Assembly: GCA_942490945.1 (NCBI GenBank)
Contig: CALNYZ010000018.1
Location: forward strand, 1,860,001-1,924,000
Length of the DNA stretch: 64,000 nucleotides
Source: CALNYZ01 sp942490945
GTDB taxonomy: Bacteria > Pseudomonadota > Gammaproteobacteria > UBA6429 > Thiohalophilaceae
Reading direction: 5' to 3'
Shown here: one piece after another, positions 1-9,285 of the stretch
Position numbering within the stretch: the first letter of the stretch is position 1
Layout: the number at the start of each line of letters is the position of its first letter
Made by a program: the position numbers and the translations under genes
The notes under the pieces: generated by a model
Database searches by the model: none
Told to the model about the DNA's origin: nothing
The model's input: the letters and a program-made list of their open reading frames with translations, nothing else

Positions 1-166
1 CGATGGCGTCCAGAAGCAAGTCCTGTACCTGGTTCAATTCCAACCCCTGTTTGTTGGCAAAATACTTGACCGGCGGATTTTCCAGTAACGTAGTAGCCGC
101 CTGGGAAACGCTCGTCCACAGGAGCATCAATACAAAAACAATAATTTTTGATCGCAAAATATTCAT
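1..166 (-). CDS. N-terminal part of an exported protein, function unknown (partial)
   Basis: The gene runs off the left edge; only about 55 codons are visible. It starts at an ATG whose CAT lies at 164-166. The product opens with a basic stretch (MNILRSK), a hydrophobic core and an SQA-A type signal-peptidase site, so the mature protein should be periplasmic or outer-membrane. The visible mature part, which includes PPVKYFANKQGLELNQVQ, matches no family I can name. It lies 43 nt downstream of the peptide-transporter ATPase on the same strand and may be the last gene of that operon. The initiation region and signal peptide are convincing; the function is not determined. Confidence 0.6.
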   Translation of the reverse strand, partial: MNILRSKIIVFVLMLLWTSVSQAATTLLENPPVKYFANKQGLELNQVQDLLLDAI

Positions 167-209
167 ATTACCTTCTAAACGTATCAGGTTACACAATGGG
201 GTTACCGGT

Positions 210-2249
210 TTAACCAACATTTTTTTGGTCAGTTTGAAGCAGATGGCATGCCGACTGATGTATTTCACTAATGCGCGTCATACCCGGATAATGCGTCTTG
301 CATACATGCATGACATGCGGACAGCGGGGATGAAAGTGACAACCTGTCGGTGGGTTTATCGCGGACGGCAATTCACCGCTGATCGTATGTTTTTTTATTT
401 CATCCAGAGAAGTATTACGCTCAATTCGTGGCACTGATGCCAGTAGCGCCTGGGTATAGGGGTGCTGAGGATTACCTAACACCTCTTCGACATTTCCAGT
501 TTCAACAATGCGCCCCAGATACATTACCGCAACACGGTGTGCCAGGTATTCTACGACTGATATATTATGGGTAATAAACAGGTAACTGATGTTAAGCTCG
601 ATTTGTAACTCTTTCAGCAGGTTTAATGTTTGTGCCTGCACCGACACATCCAGCGCACTGGTCGGCTCATCACATATCAGCAATTCCGGGCTCACTGCCA
701 ATGCACGTGCGATACTGATGCGTTGTCGTTGACCGCCGGAGAACTCGTGCGGATAACGTGATTGTGAGCCTTTGGGCAAGCCTACTTTATCAATCAGACT
801 TAACACATGCGAAATACGTTCATGTGGGTCAGGCAAGATGCCCATACTTTTCATGCCTTCTTCGATGATGTCACCAACCTGCATGCGCGGATTCATCGAT
901 GAATAGGGATCCTGAAATATTATTTGCATTTGACTGCGGACACTGCGTATTGATTTATAGTTCATATTATCGATACGCACCGAGTTAAGCATGATTTCAC
1001 CGGAACTTGCTTCGATTAATTTTAGTATTGATTTACCAACGGTTGTCTTTCCACAGCCGGATTCGCCGACCAAAGCCAGTGTCTCACCCTTGTCAATTTC
1101 AATACTGACGCCATCAACCGCATATACGTAGCCAACCGTGCGCTGTAATATTCCTTTATATATCGGGAAGTGTACTTTCAAATCGTTGACACGCAACAGA
1201 TTTTGATGACTGGCAGAGACGGCTGTGGCAATGAGTTGCTCTTTTTTAATCTCCCTGTGAGGAGGTTTTTCGATATCAGGATCATAGAGATGACAGCGCA
1301 CACCTTGCGTATTTTCTGCAATCCATTTTGGCACAGTATTTTGACAAATTTGCCACGCCTGATCGCATCTGTCCACAAAACGACAGCCGTTAAAAATTTG
1401 TGACAAGGATGGTACGGAACCACTGATGATCTCCAGTCTCGTATTACGTTTATTTCGATCGGGTACAGATGCAAATAATTTTTTCGTATAGGGATGCTGT
1501 GGATTCTGATAGATTTGATGTCGTGTTCCCTGCTCAACTATCTGTCCTGCATACATAATCGCAATGTGATCTGCATAATCAGACACCACGCCCAGATCAT
1601 GTGTAATTAACAACACTGCCATACCCTTTTTATGCTGTAACGACTTTAATACGTTTAGCACCTGTTCCTGTATTGTCACGTCCAGCGCAGTTGTAGGCTC
1701 ATCAGCCACCAGTAATTCCGGTTCACACGCCAGCGCTATCGCAATCATAATGCGCTGACGCATCCCGCCTGAAAGTTGATGAGGATAGTCATTCAGACGT
1801 TTAAGTGGATCTGGTATACCGACGTCAGCTAACAATTCAATGACACGTGCATGAATTTCTGAACTCGACAATGTGGTATGTTGTTTGAGCGTTTCTGCTA
1901 TTTGTTGTTTTACTGTTAATACAGGATTTAATGACGTCATGGGCTCCTGAAATATCATGGCAATACGTCTGCCACGAATTTTTCGCATCGCATTTTCAGA
2001 ATAGGTCAACAAGTCTTCACCCGCATAAATGATTTCGCCTGCAACAATACGACCTGCCGGTGACGGTACGAGCTGTAGTAATGACAAGGCTGTCATGGAT
2101 TTACCGCAGCCAGACTCGCCCAACAAGGCAAACGTATCACCTTTTTTAATCTGGAAACTGACACCATCGACAGCACGATTAGGTCGGCCACCGCGACCAA
2201 ACCATGTTTTGAGGTCCTTAACCTCGAGCAATATATCTGAATCGGCCAT
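210..2249 (-). CDS. yejF: Peptide ABC transporter, fused double ATPase (YejF/NppD type)
   Basis: This cytoplasmic ATPase has two complete ABC domains in one 679-residue chain and powers uptake of oligopeptides or peptide-like compounds. Domain 1 has Walker A GESGCGKS near residue 45, signature LSGGMRQR and Walker B LLVADEPT. Domain 2 has Walker A GESGCGKTT near residue 395, signature FSGGQRQR and LLICDEPTSALD. Each half ends in the Cys-containing oligopeptide-transporter C-terminal region (CRFVDRCDQAWQIC and CHFHPRCPHVMHVC), as in OppD/DppF proteins. Its start codon overlaps the stop of the upstream permease (TAATG), so translation is probably coupled. The tandem-ATPase architecture separates it from the split OppD/OppF arrangement. 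The family is certain; the substrate is unknown. Confidence 0.93.
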   Translation of the reverse strand: MADSDILLEVKDLKTWFGRGGRPNRAVDGVSFQIKKGDTFALLGESGCGKSMTALSLLQLVPSPAGRIVAGEIIYAGEDLLTYSENAMRKIRGRRIAMIFQEPMTSLNPVLTVKQQIAETLKQHTTLSSSEIHARVIELLADVGIPDPLKRLNDYPHQLSGGMRQRIMIAIALACEPELLVADEPTTALDVTIQEQVLNVLKSLQHKKGMAVLLITHDLGVVSDYADHIAIMYAGQIVEQGTRHQIYQNPQHPYTKKLFASVPDRNKRNTRLEIISGSVPSLSQIFNGCRFVDRCDQAWQICQNTVPKWIAENTQGVRCHLYDPDIEKPPHREIKKEQLIATAVSASHQNLLRVNDLKVHFPIYKGILQRTVGYVYAVDGVSIEIDKGETLALVGESGCGKTTVGKSILKLIEASSGEIMLNSVRIDNMNYKSIRSVRSQMQIIFQDPYSSMNPRMQVGDIIEEGMKSMGILPDPHERISHVLSLIDKVGLPKGSQSRYPHEFSGGQRQRISIARALAVSPELLICDEPTSALDVSVQAQTLNLLKELQIELNISYLFITHNISVVEYLAHRVAVMYLGRIVETGNVEEVLGNPQHPYTQALLASVPRIERNTSLDEIKKHTISGELPSAINPPTGCHFHPRCPHVMHVCKTHYPGMTRISEIHQSACHLLQTDQKNVG

Positions 2250-3754
2250 TACGTATTATTACCAGTTAACTGTTTAAGTCGTGGGTCAAAGGCGTCACGC
2301 ACGGCATCTGAAAAAAGATTGGCAGCCAGGACCAGAATAAACATAAAAATAAACGCGGCCATCAGTGACCACCAGACGAGAGGTTCACGTGCCAGTTCCA
2401 GGCGTGCACCGTTTATCATATTACCCCAACTGATGGTTGCCTGGTCAACGCCAATACCTATGTACGACAATACGGCTTCAGCAAGCACCAGACTGCTGAA
2501 ATCTAACACCACGACGATCAATACAATATGCATGACGTTTGGCAAAATGTGACGTAGCATAATTTTAAAGTGACTCACACCAAATGCCGTTGCTGCCTGT
2601 ATATAATCGATTTCTCGAATTTTAAGTGTTTCACCACGCAACAACCGACACAGCGACGTCCAGCTTGTGATGCCCAGTATCACGCATAGTGAAAGCAAAC
2701 GAAGATCAGAGCGGTCCGATAAATGTTCGAAATCTGCGGCATGGCGATCGATATACAATTGAATGGAAAGAATCGACGCCGCGATTAACAAGACTCCGGG
2801 GATGGATGACAAGGTCGTATAGATATATTGAATAATATCATCGGTAATACCCTTAAAGTATCCGGCCATAATGCCGAGAAATACGGCAAAGGGCAGCATG
2901 ACCAATGTTGTTAGTGTGCCAATCACCAGTCCGGTACGAATACTTTTCAGTGTAAGATAAAAGACATCCTTACCTACTTTATCTGTGCCAAACACATGAT
3001 AATCAAAACTTAACAGCACAAGCGAGCTGAATAACATTAGTAATACTACAAGGGTAATGAGTATGGTCTTCCATGGAATAAGCGTTTGTTCACTCAATAT
3101 ATTCTGCAGTAATGTTTTAATTGCAATCTGGGCGCGGCGCGAGTAGTACGCGAGGCTAAGTGACACAACCAACAACCATATTGCAATGCCAACAATAGTC
3201 CCGACCAGTATCGTTGCCCAAATATCACTGGCCTTATCCTTTACATCCGATAAATGTATACCGCCATATTTCAGGCGCGGATAGTCACGAATTGTTTTGC
3301 CATTAACATCTCTGGGTTCTTTAACCAGCGCGTGTGTTGCAAACGGTGCAGAATAGGTTCGCTCGGTATTATTTCGCAAATGGTTAACAATAACATCGAA
3401 TGCACTGGTAACTTCCACTGCATAATTTGTTTGTCCCTGAACATCCACGCTGTCAAGTGACTTACGGAAATGAATGGAATCTAGTATGCCGATGGAAACA
3501 TACACCAACAACAAGACCAGAGAAATCATGGCCAGTTTTTTATGGAACACTTCTCGCCATGGCTGACTCAAATGTTCCTTGTTTCTTATATATGTAACAC
3601 CAAATACCATCATGCAAATCAAAATAAAAATCAGGATATCCGTCCACAGATAGACCATATTCACATTAATCAAATACGGAAAAACTACCCATAAAACCAA
3701 CATCACCAATGAGATTATTGTGGGTAGTCGATATATTTGTTTATTTGTCATCAT
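2249..3754 (-). CDS. yejE: Peptide ABC transporter permease (YejE type)
   Basis: This is the second inner-membrane permease of the peptide importer. The 501-residue protein is longer than most DppC/OppC permeases because of an N-terminal region with about three early membrane segments and a periplasmic loop (residues ~100-190). The C-terminal half is a standard binding-protein-dependent transport domain; the coupling loop containing EIDYIQAATAFGVS should contact the ATPase. It begins 8 nt after the YejB-type gene and ends overlapping the ATPase start. The order SBP, YejB, YejE, YejF matches yejABEF and Pseudomonas npp operons. The start codon choice (MMTNKQ) leaves two adjacent Met codons. 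Confidence 0.9.
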   Translation of the reverse strand: MMTNKQIYRLPTIISLVMLVLWVVFPYLINVNMVYLWTDILIFILICMMVFGVTYIRNKEHLSQPWREVFHKKLAMISLVLLLVYVSIGILDSIHFRKSLDSVDVQGQTNYAVEVTSAFDVIVNHLRNNTERTYSAPFATHALVKEPRDVNGKTIRDYPRLKYGGIHLSDVKDKASDIWATILVGTIVGIAIWLLVVSLSLAYYSRRAQIAIKTLLQNILSEQTLIPWKTILITLVVLLMLFSSLVLLSFDYHVFGTDKVGKDVFYLTLKSIRTGLVIGTLTTLVMLPFAVFLGIMAGYFKGITDDIIQYIYTTLSSIPGVLLIAASILSIQLYIDRHAADFEHLSDRSDLRLLSLCVILGITSWTSLCRLLRGETLKIREIDYIQAATAFGVSHFKIMLRHILPNVMHIVLIVVVLDFSSLVLAEAVLSYIGIGVDQATISWGNMINGARLELAREPLVWWSLMAAFIFMFILVLAANLFSDAVRDAFDPRLKQLTGNNT

Positions 3755-3762
3755 GGGATTTG

Positions 3763-4743
3763 TTATTTCAACCTGACTCTTGGATCAACCAATGTATACG
3801 AAATATCGGTTAATAAAAGCCCGATGATATAAAGTATTGTACCCAGAAACACCATCGCTTTTACGATAGCAAAATCCTGCGCGCGAATTGCATCGATGGT
3901 ATAACTGCCAAGTCCCGGTATACCAAAGAACGATTCAGTCAACAGGCTGCCCATAAATAACAACGGGATTACTACCACGACACCTGTCAGTATGGGAATC
4001 ATGGCGTTCTTCAGTACGTGGCCAAACAATACATTCAATTCAGACATGCCTTTTGCACGCGCAGTACGTACATAGTCTTTACCGATTTCTTCAAGAAAGA
4101 TTGTGCGGTACCACCTGACACCCGAACCGATGCCGGCGATAACACCAATCATTACCGGCAACACAAGAAATTTAACCATGGAGATATCGCTGTCATCGTA
4201 TCCTGATATAGGCACAAGATGCCATAACTTACTAATCAGATACTGCCCGCCTATGATATAGAACATTGTAGAAATTGACATCAGTATTACGCATACAACC
4301 ACGCCCCAGATATCCACGTAAGTTGCGCGAAAAAATGCCAGCAACAATGCGAAGGTAATATTTACCAGTATACCGACAATAAATGCCGGTATGGCAATGG
4401 CCAGTGAAGGCTTCATACGTTGCGAAATATCATAGCCAATATCACGACCATCATCTGCACTGCCAAAATCAAATACAAACAAGCTCAATGAGTTTTGAAA
4501 GAAAATTGTATCTGTTAAAACATTAGCCCCATTCGCTTTCGTGTTTACAAAAAGCGGTTTGTTGTATCCCCGTTGTTCTTTCCATTTTTCAACGGCTTCC
4601 GGTGTTACATGTTTTTGGCCAAGTTGCATGTAAGCCATATCATCCGGAGAATTCATCATAAAGAAAAGCGCAAATGTTATGACGTTAACCCCTATCAGGA
4701 TTGGAAATGCATACAAAATTCTTCTGACTATATATGCGAACAT
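3763..4743 (-). CDS. yejB: Peptide ABC transporter permease (YejB type)
   Basis: A 326-residue inner-membrane permease. The first helix (IVRRILYAFPILIGVNVITFALFF) is typical of DppB/OppB/YejB proteins, and the EAA-type loop ending in DYVRTARAKGMSE is clear. It pairs with the downstream YejE-type subunit to form the translocation channel. The start overlaps the stop of the substrate-binding-protein gene (TAATG), a sign of translational coupling. It ends in the conserved family tail YTLVDPRVRLK. No unusual residues were noticed. I am confident of the family; the exact peptide class transported cannot be read from sequence. Confidence 0.92.
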   Translation of the reverse strand: MFAYIVRRILYAFPILIGVNVITFALFFMMNSPDDMAYMQLGQKHVTPEAVEKWKEQRGYNKPLFVNTKANGANVLTDTIFFQNSLSLFVFDFGSADDGRDIGYDISQRMKPSLAIAIPAFIVGILVNITFALLLAFFRATYVDIWGVVVCVILMSISTMFYIIGGQYLISKLWHLVPISGYDDSDISMVKFLVLPVMIGVIAGIGSGVRWYRTIFLEEIGKDYVRTARAKGMSELNVLFGHVLKNAMIPILTGVVVVIPLLFMGSLLTESFFGIPGLGSYTIDAIRAQDFAIVKAMVFLGTILYIIGLLLTDISYTLVDPRVRLK

Positions 4744-6911
4744 TATTTAATCGCCTTATGTTCTTTGCGGCGATAACTGACTATTGCCGGAATCAGGCTG
4801 ATAGCGAGGATAATTAGTATCACCGTCAATATGAATATTTTTGGCTGATTCCATTCGGTGCGCTTTGTATGACGTAGTTCAGTTTCAATGCGGCGATACT
4901 TCATTGTGTTGTACAACATTTGTTGTGATTTATAATTGTGTATCCAGCCATGTTTTAAAACATACTGCTTGGGATGAAAACCCCATATCCATGGTGCGTC
5001 TTGCTGTATAATATGAATCATTTTTTTTATTATCTGCAAACGAGCTTCGCTATTCCGCATACTTTTCATCTCGCGAAACAGCTTGTTAAAGTCCTTGTTA
5101 TTGTAGTTCGATGCATTTTCACCACGAAATTTTGCCTTACCGTTCGGGCCGTAAAGCAGGAACAGGAAATTTTCGGGATCAGGATAGTCTGCATTCCATC
5201 CCCACATATAGACCTGAGCTTTTCCCGTGCGCATTTTCTCCTGAAAACGATTGTAATCTGTATCGCGAAATACCAACTGTAAATCTATTGCGGCAAATTG
5301 TTTGCGGAACCAGTCAAACATGGCTTTATCTTCCGGACCGCCGGCTGTTATATCAAAGTTAATCAGTAATGGTCTGCCTGTTTTTGTATCAATGCCATTG
5401 GGGTAACCTGCTTCAGCAAGCAATTTTTTCGCGGTTTTTATGGATTTCCTTTTCGCCTTACCATTTGCCCAATCATAGACATAAGAATTAATGCCTTGCT
5501 CTCCATCGCTGAACCCGAAAATACCCGGCGGAATCGGGCTTTGTGCAACAATCCCTCTGCCATTACGAAAAATTGAGATAAATTCTTCATAATTAATAGC
5601 AATTGAAATTGCCTGACGGAGTTTACGCTGGCGCTGTTTGTAGCCACCAACTGTTTCATCAAGCATGTTAAAGCCAATATAAAATGTCGATGCCTCAACA
5701 TCCGTTAAGAGTTCTATACCTTTATCGAGTAGTTCGGGAGTTAGTTCCGCACCCCCTTCACCTGAAAACTGTACTGCCTTGTCAAAACTGTCAGAAGCAA
5801 TACCGGAAAAATCATAATAACCTTGCAGAAATTTATTCCAGTACGGGATACTTTCCTTTTCCAGACTGAAGACAACTTTATCAATAAAGGGAAGTTTTTT
5901 GCCGGCGTCTTTTAGCAATCCATTTGCAGCATCCTCTTCGTTTCCTGTATCCGGATAAAATTCATCATGATAAGCAGGATTGCGAACAAGCACCATTTGC
6001 CGATTCGGGTTGTTTTCCGCGATCATGTAGGGTCCGGTTCCAACTGGATACCAGTCCAGGGTGAGATTTCTTTCTTTCATGCCAGGTTGACTGTAAAAAT
6101 AATCGACATCTCTGGGAACGGGAGAAAAAAACGGCATGGCCAGCCAATACAAAAATTGCGGATACTTTCCCCTGATTTTAACCTGGTATGTATAGCGATC
6201 AATAAGCTTCACACCAGCAAGGTCATAATGACTTAAATCGAAGTAATTGAAACCTGACTCGGCATCAGTCTGTTTTTTAAACTCTGTCGCTAACAATGCA
6301 CTGTATGATTTTAGTCCAACGATATATTCATTCATTAACCCCAGGATCGGCGAATGTAGTTTTGGATGTGCCAGTCGCTTTATCTGATATACATAGTCAT
6401 TTGCTGTTAATTCCATCGTACCGGTGTGTTTAAAATCACTGAGCAGGCGAATATTCTCCAACTTGTTATCATTTAAATCATGATAATAAAATGTGCCATC
6501 TGCTTTTTTCGCAAAGGCAGGATGCGGTTGATACATGATTCCGGGTTTGATTTTGATTGTGTAGAGACTGTATTCAACATCTTTAGACATCTCGCTTACC
6601 TGTTGTCCCGCTGTGTTGAAATATTGCGGAACCGGAATATTTTGAGCCGTTAAGGTCGTTAATTCATAGGGACGCTTCAGGTAATGATATTGCAAAATCG
6701 GCTCATAAATCTGATTGTGAAGCTGATATTCGTTTGAGGAATAGGACTGTACCGGATCCAGATGCTTTGGGCGTTCGCTAAAAGAGGTATAGAGGATGTT
6801 TTTATTAGCATCTTTGGCAGGATACGGGTTATTCCAGGGCGATGAATCTGAACACCCGGTCAATAACATAATTGCCAAATAAATGAATAGTCGTCGCAGC
6901 TGTAAATACAT
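4743..6911 (-). CDS. Peptide-binding lipoprotein (SBP_bac_5), with C-terminal membrane helix
   Basis: First gene of the operon. This family-5 extracytoplasmic solute-binding protein (YejA/OppA/DppA type) should deliver peptides to the YejB/E permease. The N-terminus has a lipobox (IMLLTGC followed by SDSSPW), so lipidation at Cys near residue 20 is expected. The core carries family motifs such as ERPKHLDPVQSY, YPVGTGPYM and GWNADYPDPENFLF. The 722-residue length exceeds the usual 530-600, and the C-terminus ends with a strong hydrophobic helix (IFILTVILIILAISLIPAIV) and basic tail, so the protein may be anchored at both ends. A divergent gap of 229 nt separates it from fabI and should hold both promoters. 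Confidence 0.9.
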   Translation of the reverse strand: MYLQLRRLFIYLAIMLLTGCSDSSPWNNPYPAKDANKNILYTSFSERPKHLDPVQSYSSNEYQLHNQIYEPILQYHYLKRPYELTTLTAQNIPVPQYFNTAGQQVSEMSKDVEYSLYTIKIKPGIMYQPHPAFAKKADGTFYYHDLNDNKLENIRLLSDFKHTGTMELTANDYVYQIKRLAHPKLHSPILGLMNEYIVGLKSYSALLATEFKKQTDAESGFNYFDLSHYDLAGVKLIDRYTYQVKIRGKYPQFLYWLAMPFFSPVPRDVDYFYSQPGMKERNLTLDWYPVGTGPYMIAENNPNRQMVLVRNPAYHDEFYPDTGNEEDAANGLLKDAGKKLPFIDKVVFSLEKESIPYWNKFLQGYYDFSGIASDSFDKAVQFSGEGGAELTPELLDKGIELLTDVEASTFYIGFNMLDETVGGYKQRQRKLRQAISIAINYEEFISIFRNGRGIVAQSPIPPGIFGFSDGEQGINSYVYDWANGKAKRKSIKTAKKLLAEAGYPNGIDTKTGRPLLINFDITAGGPEDKAMFDWFRKQFAAIDLQLVFRDTDYNRFQEKMRTGKAQVYMWGWNADYPDPENFLFLLYGPNGKAKFRGENASNYNNKDFNKLFREMKSMRNSEARLQIIKKMIHIIQQDAPWIWGFHPKQYVLKHGWIHNYKSQQMLYNTMKYRRIETELRHTKRTEWNQPKIFILTVILIILAISLIPAIVSYRRKEHKAIK

Positions 6912-7140
6912 ATATAGCTAATCTGATAATATTTTCTATTTCGTTAACAAATTGACCTTAATCGCTGTTTTTCATGACATTATGTTGCATCCTGAATTGT
7001 ATTGATAATAAAAGCAAATGAAATACAATGTCTACTTTTCGTTGAGCGCGTTTTTCTGTATGTTTAACACTTCGAGATGAGCGCAGCAGGCTCACCTTTC
7101 AAGTTGAACAAAATATAACCACTACAAAGGCGAATTGAGA

Positions 7141-7941
7141 ATGGGATTTTTACAAGGTAAACGTGCATTAATTGTTGGATTAGCGAGCAACCGTTCTATC
7201 GCTTACGGTATTGCCAAAGCCATGCACCGGGAAGGCGCTGAATTGGCGTTTACTTATCAAAATGAAAAGCTGGAAGACCGTGTAATCAAAATGGCTGCTG
7301 AAATGGATTCTGACGTCGCGGTACCCTGTGATGTTAGTAGTGATCAGGAGATTGCCACGGTTTTCGATAAACTGGATAACTATTGGGACGGTCTGGATAT
7401 TATTGTCCATTCGGTTGCCTTCGCGCCCCGGGATGAACTCGAAGGAGATTACCTGGATAATGTCACCCGCGATGGTTTTCGTCTGGCGCATGAAATCAGC
7501 TCCTACAGCTTCGCTGCCCTCGCCAAAGCCGGTCGCAACATGATGGAAGGCCGTGATGCTGCCCTGCTGACCTTAAGTTATCTGGGCGCAGTACGTGCCA
7601 TGCCCAATTACAACGTAATGGGACTGGCCAAGGCATCTCTGGAAGCCAATGTCCGTTATATGTCGCAATGCATGGGACCAGACGGTATCCGTGTGAATGC
7701 CATTTCGGCTGGTCCTATCAAGACCCTTGCCGCTGCTGGTATAAGTGATTTTCGGAAAATGCTCTCCGAAGTCGAAGAGTCTGCGCCACTGCGTCGTAAT
7801 GTGACAATCGAAGACGTTGGCAATGCCGCAGCATTTTTGTGTTCAGATTTGGCTTCGGGTATTACTGGCGAGATTATGTATGTTGACTCAGGTTATAACA
7901 CCATCGGCATGAAGCCATTAGCCGCAGCGGAGAGTAAATAA
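7141..7941 (+). CDS. fabI: Enoyl-ACP reductase (NADH), FabI
   Basis: Catalyses the last step of each fatty-acid elongation cycle, reducing trans-2-enoyl-ACP with NADH in the cytoplasm. It closely resembles E. coli FabI throughout: MGFLQGKRALIVGLASNRSI at the start, the HREGAELAFTYQN segment and the catalytic Tyr-x6-Lys in PNYNVMGLAKASLEANVRYM, ending with MYVDSGYNT. I start at the ATG at 7141 because FabI proteins begin MGF and an AAAGG lies 10 nt upstream; a TTG two codons earlier is possible. The gene is divergent from the peptide transporter and convergent with the symporter. As in Pseudomonas, it sits next to the ppiD end of the clp-lon block. Confidence 0.97.
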   Translation: MGFLQGKRALIVGLASNRSIAYGIAKAMHREGAELAFTYQNEKLEDRVIKMAAEMDSDVAVPCDVSSDQEIATVFDKLDNYWDGLDIIVHSVAFAPRDELEGDYLDNVTRDGFRLAHEISSYSFAALAKAGRNMMEGRDAALLTLSYLGAVRAMPNYNVMGLAKASLEANVRYMSQCMGPDGIRVNAISAGPIKTLAAAGISDFRKMLSEVEESAPLRRNVTIEDVGNAAAFLCSDLASGITGEIMYVDSGYNTIGMKPLAAAESK

Positions 7942-7960
7942 CGGATTTGAATTTCTGTAA

Positions 7961-7996
7961 CAACCGGCTAGCCCTGCTACGCGCATTAGCCGGTTG
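7961..7996. terminator. Convergent hairpin between fabI and the symporter
   Basis: A perfect 10-bp inverted repeat (CAACCGGCTA at 7961-7970 with TAGCCGGTTG at 7987-7996, loop 16 nt) lies 20 nt after the fabI stop and overlaps the end of the convergent symporter gene. It is placed to end both transcripts. Neither side has a good T-run, so intrinsic termination is uncertain. Confidence 0.4.
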
Positions 7997-9275
7997 ATTT
8001 CAGAATCCCTTCCTCACCCTCAAGCCGGCCTATAATAACCGCGCCACACGAATCACTAAAAACATTTACCGCGGTTCGAAACATATCCAATATGCGATCG
8101 ACCGCCAGAATAATGCCTACTGCCTCAAGCGGTAAGCCTATCGTGGTCAGGATAATGGTAATTGCCACCAGACTTGCCGATGGTATACCGGCTACACCAA
8201 TCGAAGTTAACAGCGCAACAAGTACAATTGTAAACTGGGTAGTGAATGACAAATCCAGCCCATAAACCTGTGCAATGAACATGGCTGCGACACATTCGTA
8301 CAAGGCAGTTCCATCCATATTGACTGTCGCACCTAATGGCAAGACAAAGCTGGTTGTGCGATTTGAGACACCCGCATTTTTTTCAACACATTCCATTGTT
8401 AACGGCAAGGTGGCCGAAGAAGACGCCGTGGTAAACGCCGTCAGAAGTGCGGGAGCCATGGCTTTATAGTGTAAAAGTGGATTAACGCGTGCGACGAACT
8501 TCAGTAATAATGGCAAGACAATGAGCAAATGTACAAACAATGCCAGCAACACTGTGCTGGTAAATTTGCCGAGTGTAATCGCCAGTTCACTCCATTGCTC
8601 CTGATCCAGATCGGCGATGACCTTGGCAACGAGGCCAAACACACCTAGTGGCGCAAATTTTATCACCAGCTCGGTGATTTTCATCATCACCTCATATATT
8701 CCTTGCCAAAAATTATATTGTGCTTCGGCAAAGGCTTCGTTAATTCGGGTAAGGAAATAACCGAATAATATGCTAAAGACAATAAGTCCGAGCATTTGCC
8801 CGTTCGCAGCAGCCGCAACAATATTGCTTGGTACCATGCTGATAAATACATCAGCGATACTGCTGGCATCCTTGCCGGAAACTTTTTGTTTGACAGTTTC
8901 AATATCGTTTGACGAAACAGAAGATAATATTTTTGCTGGCTCGCCATCAATTAAACCGGGATTTATCAGATTTACCAATATTAATCCAACCAGAATGGCA
9001 AGCGTGCTGGTAACAACATAATAAAGCAGCGTTCGCCCGCCAAGCCTGGCGAGATTTTTGGTGCTGCCAATACCGGCAATACCGACAATAATTGATGATA
9101 CGATGAGAGGTACAATCAACATTTTCAGGGCATTAATGAATAGTGTTCCAATAAAATCGAACACTGAATAAAGATTAACGCCAAGGATGACTGTATTTTT
9201 ACCTGCGATCGCTCCAACCAGTACCGCAATACACAGTGCGATTAAAATTTGCCAGTGTAATTTTAATCGCAACAT
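7986..9275 (-). CDS. Dicarboxylate/amino acid:cation symporter (DAACS, GltP/DctA family)
   Basis: Inner-membrane secondary transporter of the GltPh fold, importing C4-dicarboxylates or acidic amino acids with Na+ or H+. The 429-residue length is typical. Diagnostic motifs are present: the serine-rich reentrant hairpin TAFTTASSSATLPLTMECV, the TM7 motif LPLGATVNMDGTALYE (NMDGT) and the HP2 loop VGIAGIPSA-type sequence (GVAGIPSASLVAI). The TM8 region DRILDMFRTAVNVFSDS contains the substrate-contacting D and N residues. It follows ppiD by 10 nt on the same strand and is probably cotranscribed with it. The specificity (glutamate, aspartate, succinate or others) is undetermined. Confidence 0.92.
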   Translation of the reverse strand: MLRLKLHWQILIALCIAVLVGAIAGKNTVILGVNLYSVFDFIGTLFINALKMLIVPLIVSSIIVGIAGIGSTKNLARLGGRTLLYYVVTSTLAILVGLILVNLINPGLIDGEPAKILSSVSSNDIETVKQKVSGKDASSIADVFISMVPSNIVAAAANGQMLGLIVFSILFGYFLTRINEAFAEAQYNFWQGIYEVMMKITELVIKFAPLGVFGLVAKVIADLDQEQWSELAITLGKFTSTVLLALFVHLLIVLPLLLKFVARVNPLLHYKAMAPALLTAFTTASSSATLPLTMECVEKNAGVSNRTTSFVLPLGATVNMDGTALYECVAAMFIAQVYGLDLSFTTQFTIVLVALLTSIGVAGIPSASLVAITIILTTIGLPLEAVGIILAVDRILDMFRTAVNVFSDSCGAVIIGRLEGEEGILKSTG

Positions 9276-9285
9276 ATCGGTATTG

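Noticed and set aside
3..437. 144-codon open frame on the plus strand at the left edge
   Set aside because: It overlaps the signal-peptide gene and the YejF C-terminus on the opposite strand, both of which have clear family or signal features; no SD or recognisable domain.
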